Notes under the pieces: model-generated
Databases searched by the model: none
What the model saw: the letters and a program-made list of their open reading frames with translations, nothing else
Told to the model about the DNA's origin: nothing
Part shown: piece by piece, positions 1-11,923 of the stretch
Layout of the letters: each line of letters starts with the position of its first letter
Position numbering within the stretch: the first letter of the stretch is position 1
Assembly (NCBI RefSeq): GCF_019578655.1
Contig: NC_063256.1
Span: 22,792,005-22,856,004, forward strand
Origin: Ricinus communis
Taxonomy: Eukaryota; Streptophyta; Magnoliopsida; Malpighiales; Euphorbiaceae
Length of the DNA stretch: 64,000 nucleotides
Direction: 5' to 3'
Made by a program: the position numbers and the translations under genes

Positions 1-2
1 GA

Positions 3-155
3 ACTTCTCTTGCTGGAATGCTTGCCTTTAGTGTCCATTGGGTGGCCACTAAACCAGGAGAGAGATTTGAGCCTTTTATTGTTGGAGCATTAGTTTTAAT
101 ACTAGGTGTATGCGTACTAGATGAAATTAGATTAACAACCTTTCCATTTGTTTGA
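3..155 (+). other. Possible 3' remnant of a membrane-protein coding exon
   Basis: A reading frame open from the window edge runs about 50 codons to a TGA at 153-155. It has a basic/acidic stretch (KPGERFEP) followed by a hydrophobic segment (FIVGALVLILGVCVL) of about the length of one membrane span, then a short polar tail. This looks more protein-like than the surrounding AT-rich DNA, but I do not recognise the family and cannot see the upstream part. It could be the last exon of a host gene, a pseudogene piece, or chance. A GT inside the hydrophobic stretch could also be a splice donor. Confidence 0.2.
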
Positions 156-915
156 TTCTCGAACTTGGAGTAGAAGATTAATATTAACTAAACTCAATAT
201 GGTGCTTCTTTATTTTACTTATTCGTTCAGCATCTGCAACAACCTTCTCTAGATTTATTCCATCAGTGAAACAATGATTGGGTTATGGTGTCGTGATTTT
301 CATCCTCACTTTTTTGCCTCGTTGATGTCTCTGGTGATAGAGTTGATAAATTGTTTGCATTGGCCCATGAAATAATAACTACTATTATCATCGGTACTTC
401 TTTATGCATTTTTTTAAGCATGATTATATGTCCCATCTGGGATGGTCGAGAACTATACACTCTAATCACTACCAATATGGACAAAGTTGACAATTCTTTG
501 GATGGTTAGTGTATTGGAGTAAATTACATTTGTAGGTACTACCAAGAAAATATTAAACCTTCAATTTCTAATTAAGTGGTTACTGAATTTCATTTTTAAT
601 AATACGAATGAGTTTTTTTTGGTAAATATGAGAAAAATTTCCTTACACGTACTAGGGACTCTTACTGGCCTTAGAGCTCAAAATACACTTGTAACCAATT
701 GGTTTTTTATCAGATGTTTTATCACTCTCATTTTGATTGAAATACTCAGCTGCACAACTTTACAAATTTTGCTGGATAGGAACCTACTCATGGCAGTTTT
801 GGCTTCAAACATCCATGAAAGTAGTGCCCAAAGATCGGTGCATCCGTGCGCAGCTGCAGTTATTGCATTGAGGCTCTTACTAGTTACATTGATTTAAAAA
901 ATCAAGTAAACCTAT
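156..915. other. AT-rich sequence without a recognisable gene
   Basis: About 760 bases of AT-rich DNA. Short open frames of 76 and 92 codons exist here, but they have no recognisable domain or plant-gene codon texture, so I call no gene. It may be the 3' flank of the possible exon at the window edge or older transposon debris. Confidence 0.4.
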
Positions 916-3053
916 TGTAAGCACCTATTTTCTGAATCTAAATATCAAGGGAATTATAAAAAATCCAATGATAAAAGTTATTGTTCCTATTGAGTCTTTT
1001 AAAATTGAGAAAAGCCAAAATCCAATTAGGTTTATTAGTAATTAAGCTAAATATCACTTTTCAAAATCAAATCGGACTAAATTAATAAAAAAATTAAGTT
1101 TTAAGGTCAAAATTGAATAAATTACCAAATATAGGGACTAAATTGCAAAACTTCTTAAAATTAGCCAACCTAGAGCTCATCGGCTTTGCATACAGCCGAT
1201 TGGCTCTGTAGAGGCGGCCGGTTCTACACAGTGTCGATTGGCCCAAAACTCAGATTTTTATGTCCTTTTTGGCGTTTTTCGATTTTAAATATTGATAACT
1301 ATAAAAATGTACTGTTTAGAAGGTTTTTATTTATAATTATCTAACTTTTAATTACTTTTATTTTTAAATGAATATTTATTGATAATTATCCCATTTATCT
1401 AGAAAAGTATTTATCGTTCAATAAAAGGGTTTTAATAAATTTCTTTAATTATCAATAATACCTTAGAATTATTGATAATTGAAGGGATGATTATCTTGCC
1501 TTCTAAGGTTTCCTCCACTTTCTCTATAAACAAAAAAAGAAATCCTAGGTTGGGGGGTTGGCAATGCTTGGCAGACATAGCGATTGGTAAATTTTTTTAG
1601 GAATGTACTGTGATTTTCAACAAACAAACACAAATCCTAAAATACTTTGGATTCTCACTCGATATTTGGATCAACCTCCTCCTCTACTCCTGAGACTCAA
1701 GGACCTGCAATACAGTGACGACTTAAGGTTTCTTAAAAACTCACACATCTCACCATATTCTTTTCTTTATGATTTTTTTTTTGTGTTCTAGTATAATGCT
1801 TAGGGTATTGAATTTAATATCAATTATATGTTTCACATGATTAGATTCAAATTTTCTCTGATGCTTTAGTAAATTGATGTTATTTTCATTCTACATGCTA
1901 GGATTTTGAATTTGATTACTTTTGTGAGGTTGCATTTTTCATCTAGGTCTTTGCCATGATTTTTATTAGAAGTGCATCATTATGATTGAAAAATTGTCGT
2001 TCTTTATAAATTTGAATTAAATTTCCATATGTAGTTGAGTATCAATTTAAATATGCTTTTGAGCCAATTACCTAATATTCATCAGTTCTATGACCGTTGA
2101 TGTTGCTTTGACCATTATTTACGTATTTTATTGTGTTTTTCATATATATTAATCATTATTTTATGTTCTTTTATATATGTACATAGTTTATTGGAGAGTT
2201 TGAAGCTACTATTTTTAGGAATGGACTAGAACCAACCTTAGAGCCGATCGACCTTATGACAGCCAATCAACTGTTCATTCTTAAGTTGCTTGATCTTGAC
2301 AGTTTTTGTCGGATCTTCGCGTGATGATCACATTTTACTAGTTTCTACCTATTTTATTCATTATTTTATTAAATTTTGCCTATTTTTTTTTTTTTGGGAT
2401 GCATTGTTTTTCTGCTTTCTTTATATGTAATCTGTGAATAGTGGGCAAATACTTGCTTGCTTGATTGTTAACTAAAAATAACTCGTATAGACTTAGGGCT
2501 TTGAAAATTAGATTTTGGCATGAAACTTGTAGTTCATTAGGTTAATAAGATGGTAATTGGGCCTAATCATAAATCCAATTTGAATTTGATAGGCTTTCAT
2601 GCTTAATTAATAAACTGACCATTTAGACTTAGGAAATTAAAATAGGCCTTGTATGTAAAATGTAGCCCATTTAGGATTAAAGGTTGGTAAACTTGGGCAT
2701 AATAAATAAAATGGGCTAGAATTAAGTGGATGTAACATGTTGTATTACTTATGTATATAAAATATTATGATGCATTTATAGATAATAGATTATTAACTAA
2801 TAAAATTAAAGGTAGGAATACACAAATAAGGAAGTTGGTTTTCGGATCCATCTCCAGATATGGTGATGCTTCCTTATGGAGTCTTGTTATGCCACGAAAA
2901 AGTAAAGTGTCCTAGTGACTTACCCAAGTGAAAACTCCCTTTCTCTACACCAGTCTCCATGACTAGTTAGCGTGTTTTCGATTAGAGTGAAAAGCCTTGT
3001 AGTATCATAGTCACTAAGGACACTTAGGTGCGCGTCCGAAACTGCTGCCTATA
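916..3053 (+). mobile_element. Probable 5' LTR of the Tat-lineage element
   Basis: The segment is assigned by position directly upstream of a PBS at 3055. It contains a CTATAAA box (1524-1530) that could serve as the LTR promoter. A possible start is the TGTAAGCACC at 916, but without a partner LTR both ends are inferred. Two short stretches around 1166-1205 and 2238-2272 share an AGCC-GATxG theme, suggesting internal repeats. The final 250 bases before the PBS have a higher GC content, like the R/U5 part of Tat LTRs. Confidence 0.4.
1524..1530 (+). promoter_or_regulatory. TATA-like box in the Tat LTR
   Basis: CTATAAA in a pyrimidine-rich context about 1.5 kb before the PBS. It is a plausible LTR promoter core; the assignment is by motif only. 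Confidence 0.35.
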
Positions 3054-3054
3054 A

Positions 3055-3072
3055 TGGCGATTCTATTGGGGA
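3055..3072 (+). promoter_or_regulatory. Primer-binding site, tRNA-Arg type
   Basis: TGGCGATTCTATTGGGGA closely resembles the TGGCGACTCxxCTGGGGA primer-binding site of Tat/Ogre-type elements, which is complementary to the 3' end of tRNA-Arg. It lies 3' of the LTR-like segment and 5' of gag, as expected for the start of minus-strand DNA synthesis. Confidence 0.65.
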
Positions 3073-3759
3073 TAAGAGAAGTTGATTCCGATGTATTCTT
3101 ACCTTTAATTTTTTTTTTCATTTAATAATCTATTCTTGCATCAATAAACCATTTTCACACATTGTGCACATTGGTCTCTATAGCTCCGATAGCGTTAGTT
3201 AGTAGTTTTTTTTTGGTCCACTCGAACCTTGAAATTACAATACTGGCTAACCATCACGCATAAATATAAGTAAATCTCCTTTGTCGTATAGATCCTTAAG
3301 TGGGGAGACAAGCAAAGAAATGGTATTTGATTTATAGGAGCATTTATCCTTACCCGAGACTAAACCATGGTAATAATACTAAAAATTTTCTCTTGGTACC
3401 CAATTGCTTGCTATTTGAGATATTTTCCCTTATAGAATTTGAAGCCCACATCTTGGAAGGCCTTAGCTCAAAACATGTATAGGCTTTGCCTTTATATTGA
3501 AAAATATCATCTTGTTTATTTAAACTACTTTGAGAGCTATTGGCATGCATGTCAATACTTACTATCCCCTATTGATAGTAAGCTCAAACAAAAAATCCTA
3601 GAAAAGAAACACTTACTTCAAATCGTATGTAGGAGTAATAAGGTTGAAAGGATGGTTATACTATACCTTGTATATACTTTGCATTACACATGCATCATAC
3701 ATACCATGCATCTCATGCATCACTCTAAATCGTTGTTTTGAAGCCATATATATCTCCTT
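3073..3759 (+). other. Leader between PBS and gag of the Tat element
   Basis: AT-rich leader with no recognisable domain. A short open frame (3439-3741) and its overlaps look like chance products in AT-rich DNA. Tat elements commonly have a long untranslated leader, which this fits. Confidence 0.4.
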
Positions 3760-5347
3760 GGTTGGAAGAGAAAAGAAAGTGGTAAGTTGGAGAGGATATC
3801 AATATCACTGAAGATCTAATCAGTGTTGGAATACTTAGGGAGACCGAGGAGTCAGCCATCCGTACTTAAGACTAAGACTGCAACTGAGACTAAAAATGCT
3901 AACGAAAGGGCTAATGAGCAAAATGTTGAGATCCCCAAGAATACTGTTATTGATGACCTAAGGGGTGTGATTTGGAAAGAGCTCTAGCAACTTTTGGCTG
4001 GGATGGATGCAAACCAGGCCCCTCCAGCTGCTCCAATTGCCCTACGGTAGCTAATTCCCCTACTATTATTGATCCTATTACTATTGTTGCTGAAACCGTT
4101 ACTACTATTGTAGCCGTTACTACTGCTGCCACCGCTAATGCTAATGTTGATGACCCTGCTAAGAGGGAGTGGCCTAGAGACTTTTAAGACTATGATGAAT
4201 ACTTGTTCAATAAGGTTAAGAGAGAAACCGCAATTACTACTAATAAAGTTGTGAGTGGCTTGAGTGTGAGGTTGGACAAGATGCAAGGGATGTTGGAAGT
4301 CAATGGTTTAGACCCGACTTATGACTTTTATGAGTTACTCTTAACTGGGGAAGACAAATTGCCTTTGAAGTTCAGAATGCCCGACATGAACAAGTTTAAT
4401 GGAACTAGGGATCTAAAGGTCCACCTGAAGTAATATGCTACCATCATGGAAACTACTCAGCTAAGCATGTCTTAAATTGTTAATCTATTTGTACTATCTT
4501 TAGAAGGACCTGTGGTAAATTGGTACCATAGCTTAGAAAGATCTATTAAAGCTGAGTGGCGGTATTTGTGTAATTCCTTTGAAAAGCAATATGACTGTAC
4601 TACACATCTCGAAGTCTCAATTAGAGATCTTGAATCCACTAAGCAAAAACTAAATAAGTTATTCTATGATTTTTTAACTAGATGAAGGAATAAGGTTGGA
4701 TTAATGAAGAACAAGCATTCTAAAAAGGACCAGGTTCGTATGGTAGTTCGTAATATGCTTTCGTCCTGGGTTGAGAGGTTCCAAATGATGAAGCCAAAAA
4801 CGTTCATGGATTTGTATAACAATGGGTTGCAAGTCAAGGAGATCGAGAATAATAAGAGAAGTAATGCCCAAACTGGTGGAAGAATAGATCATTAGGTTGG
4901 AGGGAGCAGATTCCTTGATGTGAATGTTTTCAAACAATAGAGAATGTTCTCCAACTTTAAGCAGCCTCTTTCAAAGATTTTTCAGAAGGCTGGTGTAAAA
5001 CGGCATGCTACAACCTACTACCTTCAAAAACCCGTTAGAACCCTAATGCACCTATATATAAGTTGAACGCCTACTATAAACTCCACCAATCAACTGGCCA
5101 CCATATGGATAACTGTATTCTCCTTAAATATAAAATCCAAGACCTAATTGAAATTAGAAAGCTAACTGACCCTTACCAACCTAGTACCAAAAGAAACCCA
5201 CTACCAAACTATAATAACACACCACCTCTGAACCAAGTTTCCACGATCAACCTTGAATTCAGTAAGAAAGAGATCATGGATTCTTTCCAAGAAATACCTG
5301 AGCCTAAACCTAAACCAGAACCTAAAGCTGAACCAAAGAACGCATAA
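3760..5347 (+). pseudogene. Tat-lineage gag remnant
   Basis: Gag would form the retroelement particle. The readable pieces, in order, are an acidic/alanine-threonine-rich N-terminal part (about 3970-4190), a core piece with KFRMPDMNKFNGT (4203-4433), the retrotransposon gag block around 4500-4890 (NWYHSLERS, FEKQYDCTTHLE, ESTKQKLN) and a C-terminal piece (5063-5347) containing a zinc-knuckle-like YYKLHQSTGHHMDNC followed by LKYKIQDLI, both typical of Tat gag. The pieces are separated by stop codons and frame changes (for example TAA at 4431 and stops near 4470 and 4683), so this is a pseudogene. The domain order is ordinary for the family. Confidence 0.7.
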
Positions 5348-6560
5348 AGAATCTTCACTAAACTAGGGCACTATTGTCTGTAGTATTCCATCATTTAGTA
5401 AGGCAAAAAGCTGATGCCTTTGAAATTGAGGCATGGTCCAATTTTGCACAATGGCCAGCATTATGAATTTTACCAAATATTTGGACATGTGATTGATCTA
5501 TGCAATCATGTACGACACAAGATTCATGACCTTGATAGACTGTAGAAAATAACAAGTTTGGCAACACTCTTAGAATACTATAGCCATCAAATATGAAGAC
5601 TTACTGGGGCAACCATCAAGAAAATTTGACTACAAGGTTCACTATTCCAGGCCTCCTTCGACTGACATCCAAATCGAGAATATTGTATCGAGCGGCTGGG
5701 GTTCGATAGTGATGAGTAGCCAGTTAGTGATTCTTACATCATGGAAGTATGGAAGTAAGGGAAAAGAAGTTGTTATGGTTATAGACATCTAATACAGTTT
5801 TAGAGATGAATATAAGATTCAAGACAGTCGTGCCAAGTATTTCTAGAGGGACAATGACTTCGATAAAAAGATCGAGCAAGAAGCCAAGAGTAGTGACAAG
5901 GGGCTGCAAGATCTGAAACAGGTAGAAAAGGATTTTGAAGAAGAGGATAAAGGGTTGCTAGAAGAGCTAAAGAAGAACAAGAAAACAATTGATATCTAGG
6001 AGTTATTGATGCATTTACTAGACCATATAAAGGCTTTGATTTGGGTTTTGTCCAATATTAGTATAAGTACAACAACTACTCTTGAGGAAATGATCAAGAT
6101 GGTAACTCATAAAACTACTGGAATGATCATTTTCTTGGATGAAGACCTGCCAGTAGAGAAGAAGGATCATAACAAGGATCTGTACATCACAATTGAGGTA
6201 AAGGGGAAGAGGACTCTTGTATGATGGTACATGATGGGTCAACCATTAATATTTGTCCTTCTCATATCCTTCATAAACTAAGAATGAATGTGAAGGATCT
6301 GAAACCTTCGAACATGCTCATAAAGGCTTGTGGTGAGACGAAAAGAGATGTGGAAGGGACATTCTCGACCCTAATAAAAATTAGTCCGATAGAGTCCTAG
6401 ACATCCTAATAACTTTTGCACTGTTATTGGGAAGGCCATGGTTCCATGTGCTGGGTGAAGTGCCTTGTATTATGCACTATAAGGTCAACTTCCCTCATGA
6501 AGGAGAGATAGTCACAAATAATGTTGAGGGTGGCAAAGTTATTTTAATTATCCAAGAGGC
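5348..6560 (+). pseudogene. Tat gag-pol linker and aspartic protease remnant
   Basis: After a degraded linker with charged stretches (5840-6000), the reading frame 6006-6224 carries FLDEDLPVEKKDHNKDLYITIE, the block that precedes the protease in Tat elements. The protease region follows: a degenerate active-site equivalent (HDGSTINICP-like, near 6228) and the GRPWFH block (6427 onward) that closes the domain. The family consensus has Asp followed by a small residue and Gly/Ser at the active site; here the frame breaks just before it, so the enzyme would be dead. Confidence 0.55.
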
Positions 6561-6739
6561 TGCCAAAGAACTTAATGCCCGACTAAGTTTCAAGTGGTTG
6601 TGCTTTATGAGGACTAAATGGATCCTAAGGTGGCTAATATGTTCAAGAGATTCGACTTCATTCTTGAAATGGGCTGAGGAAGAATTAGTAGGGTGTTATG
6701 GAGCTACTAGATTTCATAGGACAAAAGACTTAATATAGG

Positions 6740-7306
6740 TTGGGCTATAACAAAAATGAAGATGAGGGCAAACCAAAGGGTAAGACACTAAAGGAGTTAT
6801 TTGTCAAAGATTACAAGCCTTATTCTAGTGAGCCTAAGTCGATCACTACAGCTGGAACTGATGTGCTAGGGTTTGAAATCGTCAACAGCTTGATTATCGA
6901 CAAGATGGTTGAGCTGAGTATTAAGGATGTCCGAGCGAATGTTATTGCTAAGGTTAAAGAGTTGAAGCCAGAAGATCACATCAGCCTATACAAAGACTGG
7001 AACCCGCAAATTTTAGCTGCATTAGTTGAACAAAATATGATTGATGTCTTTTATGAGAAAAATGATATAATAACATCCAGACTTTATGAGGGTGATGACA
7101 TTTTTTCTTCTAAGATTAATGACATAAACTTTGATTTTGCTTACTTATGTGATGTTCTTCTCGATGGCAGTGTGCATTTTAATAATCATTACATATGCAT
7201 AGTTGACATTAACTCTATACAAATTGACTCATTCAATTTAGGCAAAAATGAATGCCTTAAGAACATTTCCATCGCTCATGATATAACTCTTGAGAAGAGA
7301 AGATAA
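6740..7306 (+). pseudogene. Tat pol spacer between protease and reverse transcriptase
   Basis: This is the longest uninterrupted frame of the element (188 codons). It begins MGYNKNEDEGKPKGKTLKEL and has no catalytic motif that I recognise. By position it corresponds to the variable spacer between the GRPW block of the protease and the start of RT. The frame ends at TAA 7304, and another frame carries the RT. It may be open simply because this part has not yet picked up stops. Confidence 0.5.
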
Positions 7307-7389
7307 TTCGAGAAAATATTAAAAATACAATCAATATTGCTTGGTCATATGACGATGTGCTAGGGTTAGATAGAAAAATAGCAAAGCAC

Positions 7390-8190
7390 CACATCCCGAC
7401 CTAGCCACACATCAAGTCTATCAAGCAGAAGATGAGAAGGCTGAGGCCAGAATGGGCAAAAAAGACTACAAAAGAGGTTGCTAAGCAAGTAAAAGCCAAC
7501 TTCTTGGATGTAGTTGATTGTCCTGACTGGTTGGTGAACATTATCCTGATCCTAAAGAAGGACATGAAATTTAAAATGTGTGTGGACTACAGGGACCTAA
7601 ATAAGGCTTGCCCTAAGGATGACTTCCCCTTCCTCATATCAATGTGATAGTCGACAGTTCGGCTTCTAGTGTAATGTATTCTTTCATAGATAGGTTCTCT
7701 GAATACAATTAGATTATAATGGTAGTCATAGATAACCTAAAGACAGCGTTCATCAGATAGTGGGGTACTTATTACAATAAGGCTATGCCTTTTGGGTCAA
7801 AGAATCCTGGAGCAACTTAGTAGAGAATAGCCATTACCTTATTTTATGATATGATGCATAAGGAGGTTAATGTGTACGTAGATGACATGATGGCTAAGTC
7901 TGAAATAAGGGAAGGGAATTTTTAGGCTTTAGATAGGCTTCTAGGATGAGTGAAACAGTATAATCTAAGACTGAACCCTAATAAGAGTGTGTTTGGAGTA
8001 ACATCAGGAAAGCTGGTAGGACACATTGTAAGTCAACAAGGGATAGAGATAGATCCTGAAAAGATTAGGGCGATTCAAGATATGCCAGTGCCGAAGACGA
8101 AAAAGAAGTCAGAGGATTTTTAGGACGTCTACAGCATACCAGTTAGTTCATCTCCAAGCTTATAATGATTTATGATCCTATTTTCAAGTT
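7390..8190 (+). pseudogene. Tat reverse transcriptase remnant
   Basis: RT copies the element's RNA into DNA. The frame 7432-7647 shows RRLRPEWAK, a VDCPDWLVNI block and the CVDYRDLNKACPKDDFP motif. After a stop, further pieces read SFIDRFSEYN, AMPFGSKNPGAT, and the catalytic box as NVYVDDMMAKS at about 7869-7902, then RLNPNKSVFG and a GHIVSQQGIEIDP block. The YVDD active site is intact in sequence, but several in-frame stops (for example in the segment before AMPFG) and a frame change interrupt the domain. Confidence 0.75.
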
Positions 8191-9067
8191 TTGAGAAAAC
8201 ACCAACCTATTGTGTGGGTTGAACGGTGTCCAAAAGCCTTTAGCAGGATTAATGATTACCTGATGAAGCCACTAGCATTAAAACTGCCAAAGGATGGGAA
8301 TCCATTAATTCTTTACTTAGCTCTAGAAGAGGAAGCAATAGGGGAAATGGTAGCGCAATGTGGGCCTAACGATGTGTTTGGCTATAATATGGGCTACGAG
8401 AAAGTTGGGACACTACTTCCAATCTTATAAGGTCCAAGAAATTTTAAAAATAGACCTACTGAAGTATTTATTCGAAGCTCTGTCCCTTAGGGGTAAGTTG
8501 GCTAGATGGCTAGTACCTTTGACAAAGTTCGACATCGAGTACATCATGAAAAAAGTAGTTAAGGGAAGAGTTATAGCAGAATTCCTAGCACAAATTGCGA
8601 TCGAGGGAGATGACCCTTGATATTTGAAGTTTCCTTATAAATCTAAGGGCAATCAAGATTCAAGAATGGAGGTTGTACTTTAATAGAGCAATGAATGTAA
8701 AAGGTGCATGGTTAGAGCAGTATTGATCACATCGGAAGGCGAGATGCTGCCAATGGCCAATATATTAGACTTGAAGTTCATGAACAACATGGCATAGTAT
8801 AAGGCATGTCTGTATGGGCTAGAAGCGACTATGATGGCAGGAGTGAAGCATTTGATGGTCTACGGTGACTCTATCCTAGTAATCCTACAAGCTACTAAAG
8901 AATGGAAAGTGAAGGAAGAGAGGTTGAGACTTTATGTCAACTATCTCATGACTTTCGTGTGTGATATCTTTAATTGTTTCTTCATTCACTTGCCTAGAGA
9001 CAAGAACCAAATGGTACATTTGTTAGCCACTCTCTCGTGTATGTGGGATAATCTCGCACAACTCTAG
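8191..9067 (+). pseudogene. Tat RNase H remnant
   Basis: The first part (8191-8620) contains the connection/RNase H-like stretch LALKLPKDGNPLILYLALEE and later LVPLTKFDIEYI. The second part (about 8650-9067) contains VYGDSILVILQATKEWKVKEERLRLY and HLPRDKNQMVHLLATLSCMW, characteristic of the additional RNase H found in Tat elements. The Asp in the GDS motif is retained. Frame changes near 8400-8430 and stops around 8684-8800 show that it is defective. Confidence 0.7.
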
Positions 9068-9129
9068 ACAAAGCTATTAGAGATTGTAAAATCTAGAGTA
9101 CCTTATTACTATAAGAAAAGGATTATGGA

Positions 9130-10180
9130 TATCAAGATGGGCCTAGAAGAGAAATCTTGATTTCATGAATTACAGAAATTCATAGAGAATAGAGAATATA
9201 CAAAATAGGCAACTACAAGGGATAAGCATGCGCTATAGATTCAAGCTAGGAACTACATTAGTCATAATAGGGTAATGTATAAGAGAATAGCAATGGAAGA
9301 AGTGCACAAAGGGGTGTTTGGGCCTCATATGAATGACATAGTGTTGATTAGTAAAATCATTCATCAAGGCTATTATTGCTTGATGATGGAAAAGGATTAT
9401 ATAGCTTTGGCAAGGAAATGCCATGAGTGTTAAGTATATAGTAACCTGAAGCATCTACCTCCGACAGAACTTCACAATTTAACGTCTCTATGGCCTTTTG
9501 CAGCTTGGGAAATTGACATCATTGGAGAAATCAAGCCTCCTTGGAATGGACATAGGTCTAGAGTCGTGGTGATTGACTATTTCAAGGGTGCTGAAGCAAA
9601 ATCATTAACTACCATTTTGGCAAAGTAGAGGGCTAGGTTTATACGGGATCCCGCACCATATTATAATAGGTAATTGTATAGTTCATGGGTGAGGTAGCAG
9701 ATCTACTTGAGGAATACAAGGTTGAACATCACAAGTCTTCTCCATATAAGCCTCGAGAAAATTATATAGTTGAAGGGGCTATTAAGAATTTGAAGAAAAT
9801 ACTCCTGAAGATGGCATGGAATTATAAGGATTGGTTATTTCACCTGCCCTTTGCACTTTTGGGGCATCAAACTACTGAACGAACATCAACGAGGGAAATA
9901 TCATACTTTATAGTTTACGAAACTAAAGCAGTTCTACCAGTTAAGTTAGAACTGAAAGTCATGGTAGAAGCAAACATACCAGAATATTAGTAAGGTGAGC
10001 AGAGAGTTAGCTCTCATCAACGAGAAGAGGATGAAGGCTTTGTATCACATGTTGTTGTATTAGAAGAGGGTAGCTAGAGCATTCAATAAAAGGGTGAGCT
10101 GGGAAAGATTAGAGTTGGTTACTAGTGTTGAAGTGTTGAGAATTGATATTAAAACATAAGGAAAGGCACAATTGAAGCAA
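9130..10180 (+). pseudogene. Tat integrase remnant
   Basis: Integrase joins element DNA to the genome. The zinc-binding end is marked by the ARKCHEC-like block (9412-9432); the core begins with PPTELHNLTSLWPFAAWEIDIIG and VVVIDYFKGAEAKS (9460-9610). After a damaged middle it resumes at 9685-9990 with YKVEHHKSSPYKP, a LPFALLGHQTT block and YETKAVLP. The first catalytic Asp is in WEIDIIG; the second should lie in the damaged stretch near 9630-9680 and is not readable. The end of the tail, near 10100, has the family's ARAFNKRV-like block. The 3' LTR is missing. Confidence 0.7.
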
Positions 10181-10218
10181 TTTAAAAAAATTTCAATTTC
10201 TACCAAGGACCTCATTGA

Positions 10219-11910
10219 TGTAAAGTAATCATAACAAATAAAACAAGCAAAAGATAGAGAAAGGCTTACAAAGGGAGTGTGCTGCTAATTCCAAAAACTA
10301 CTTCTAGCTTTATTGATTCATAATTCTTCAAGGATGATTGATGCACTTTAAGCTACTCAAGTGACCAACTTCTTTGGGTGATCCATACAAGCTTCTAAGC
10401 AAAGATCTCACTAAACTACTTTTAGGAGATTGAGAAGAGATGTTGGAGATTGAATGGTAGTTTCAAGCAAGGGGGATGAATCAATTAATGTTATTGATTG
10501 TTTCACCTAGGGTATTCTTCTTAAGAAAATGTTTTTCTTATTAAAGACATCAATCACAATTAGCTTTTCACCCCATACACATCTCTTTCTATATAAATAT
10601 CTTTTAATCAAAGTTCTTAAAGGTTTAAGATTCCTACAAAGTCCTAACTTACTTTAAGTTGGATTGTGTTATCCTAAATGCACTTTCTATATATATGGCA
10701 TTCATAGGCCCATTATATAAGGCCCATTAGCTCTTAATTAATTAACCTTTTATTAGGCCCAATATATATGAGCTTAAGCCTAATTCTTAAGCCTCGTTGT
10801 AATCCTCAATTAAAGCCTATTTTTGTGTGACTCAAGAGGTTCAAATATATTACGGATTTTGATTTAAACTCCTCTAATTCAATGTTAATTCTCTAATTTA
10901 ACTTAATCCATATTCATAGATTAAGATTGGCATTTAGCAATGCCTCATGATTACCCAAATGTGCAGGAATGACTAAAGTGCTTTAATTAACCTTTGTAGT
11001 GAACAATCATACAATGTAATTCAATTCTTTCATTGTACTTTTATCCCAATTGATTCATAAAATATGGATGCAAGTGTTAACTCTATAGTTGAACCAATCA
11101 TATTTTTCTTGATAATTCTGTATAACATTATTGAATAAGATCTATGAAACACTTTTCATAATCTTCATTCATACAACCTTCGCCAAGGATCTCAATGTTA
11201 AAGCATATCCAAAATCATCAAGATAAGGTTCCATGACATATTACTTTGGGCAATAATGTCTTAATTGATAACTTAAAATCTACATATGATTTTTACTATA
11301 TCTAATGGCTATCCCTTGAGCACTCCATGGATAGGAGAATATAATATAATTTTAAAGTATAAGAATCCTCATATAAGATAATACATTGTTATCTTAAGTC
11401 TAAGGATCAGTCTTACATGATTGTCACAAGAGTATTGTCTATAGACACTCGAGGTAAATTCGATATAGACTACTAAATGGGGTCATGTTCAATGAACTTG
11501 TTCTTGAAGCACTCATATGCTTATCTCGGAGTCCCTATTCCTCAACTGTATGAGACATATTGCTTTTTTCATAAGTAAATGATATCACATTATGGTAGTC
11601 TCGAGCGTTTGATTAATATCCACAGATTAATATCTAATTCTTAATCAAACATTGACTATGAACAAAGTTTAGGAATGTATGTAATGAGAACCTCATCATT
11701 ATAAACTTGCTTTACAATCTCTTTTAAATTTATGTTTACATTCCATGGTGTTCATCTCTAACAGTTTAGATTATTGCTTGATAATACCATGACTACTCTT
11801 ACCACTAAGAGACGAGCAATGCCTTCAATATAATTGTATGCCATCAATTGTGATGTACAAATTAACATAGATCATCTAACTACTTCTTGTCCTTATGGCA
11901 TAGTCTAACA
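10219..11910 (-). mobile_element. Ty1/copia-type LTR, minus strand
   Basis: On the minus strand a purine-rich tract ending at 11911 is immediately followed by TGTTAGACTATGCC, the arrangement of a polypurine tract and the start of a 3' LTR in Ty1/copia elements. The other end, TGTAAAG at 10219, reads as ...CTTTACA on the minus strand, giving TG...CA termini and a length of about 1.7 kb. It truncates the Tat integrase tail on its left. No coding domain and no partner LTR are recognised, so the exact ends and lineage are inferred. Confidence 0.5.
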
Positions 11911-11923
11911 ACCACCCACTTGC
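11911..11923 (-). promoter_or_regulatory. Polypurine tract of the copia-type element
   Basis: On the minus strand this reads GCAAGTGGGTGGT directly before the TGTT of the LTR. It matches the usual plant copia CAAGTGGGAG-type tract that primes plus-strand DNA synthesis. Confidence 0.55.

Larger units (their letters stand above)
916..10218 (+). mobile_element. Decayed Tat-lineage Ty3/gypsy retrotransposon, 3' end lost
   Basis: The order 5' LTR, tRNA-Arg-type PBS, gag, protease, reverse transcriptase, RNase H, integrase on the plus strand is that of a Ty3/gypsy element. The Tat lineage is indicated by the PBS type, the gag CCHC-like HxTxHxxDNC pattern, the VCVDYRDLNKACPKDDFP-like RT block and a second RNase H with a VYGDSxLVxxQ motif, all seen in degraded form. 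Every domain is interrupted by in-frame stops or frameshifts, so it cannot encode a full polyprotein. No 3' LTR is visible: just after the integrase tail, at 10219, the sequence changes into an opposite-strand copia-type LTR. The left boundary is uncertain because there is no second LTR for comparison. Confidence 0.75.

Noticed and set aside
263..897. Frames of 76 codons (minus) and 92 codons (plus)
   Set aside because: Short, in AT-rich DNA, with no recognisable domain and no supporting splice or promoter context.
3947..4286. Minus-strand frames of 61 and 100 codons opposite the Tat gag
   Set aside because: They are the complement of a repetitive Ala/Thr/Val-rich gag stretch and have no independent support.
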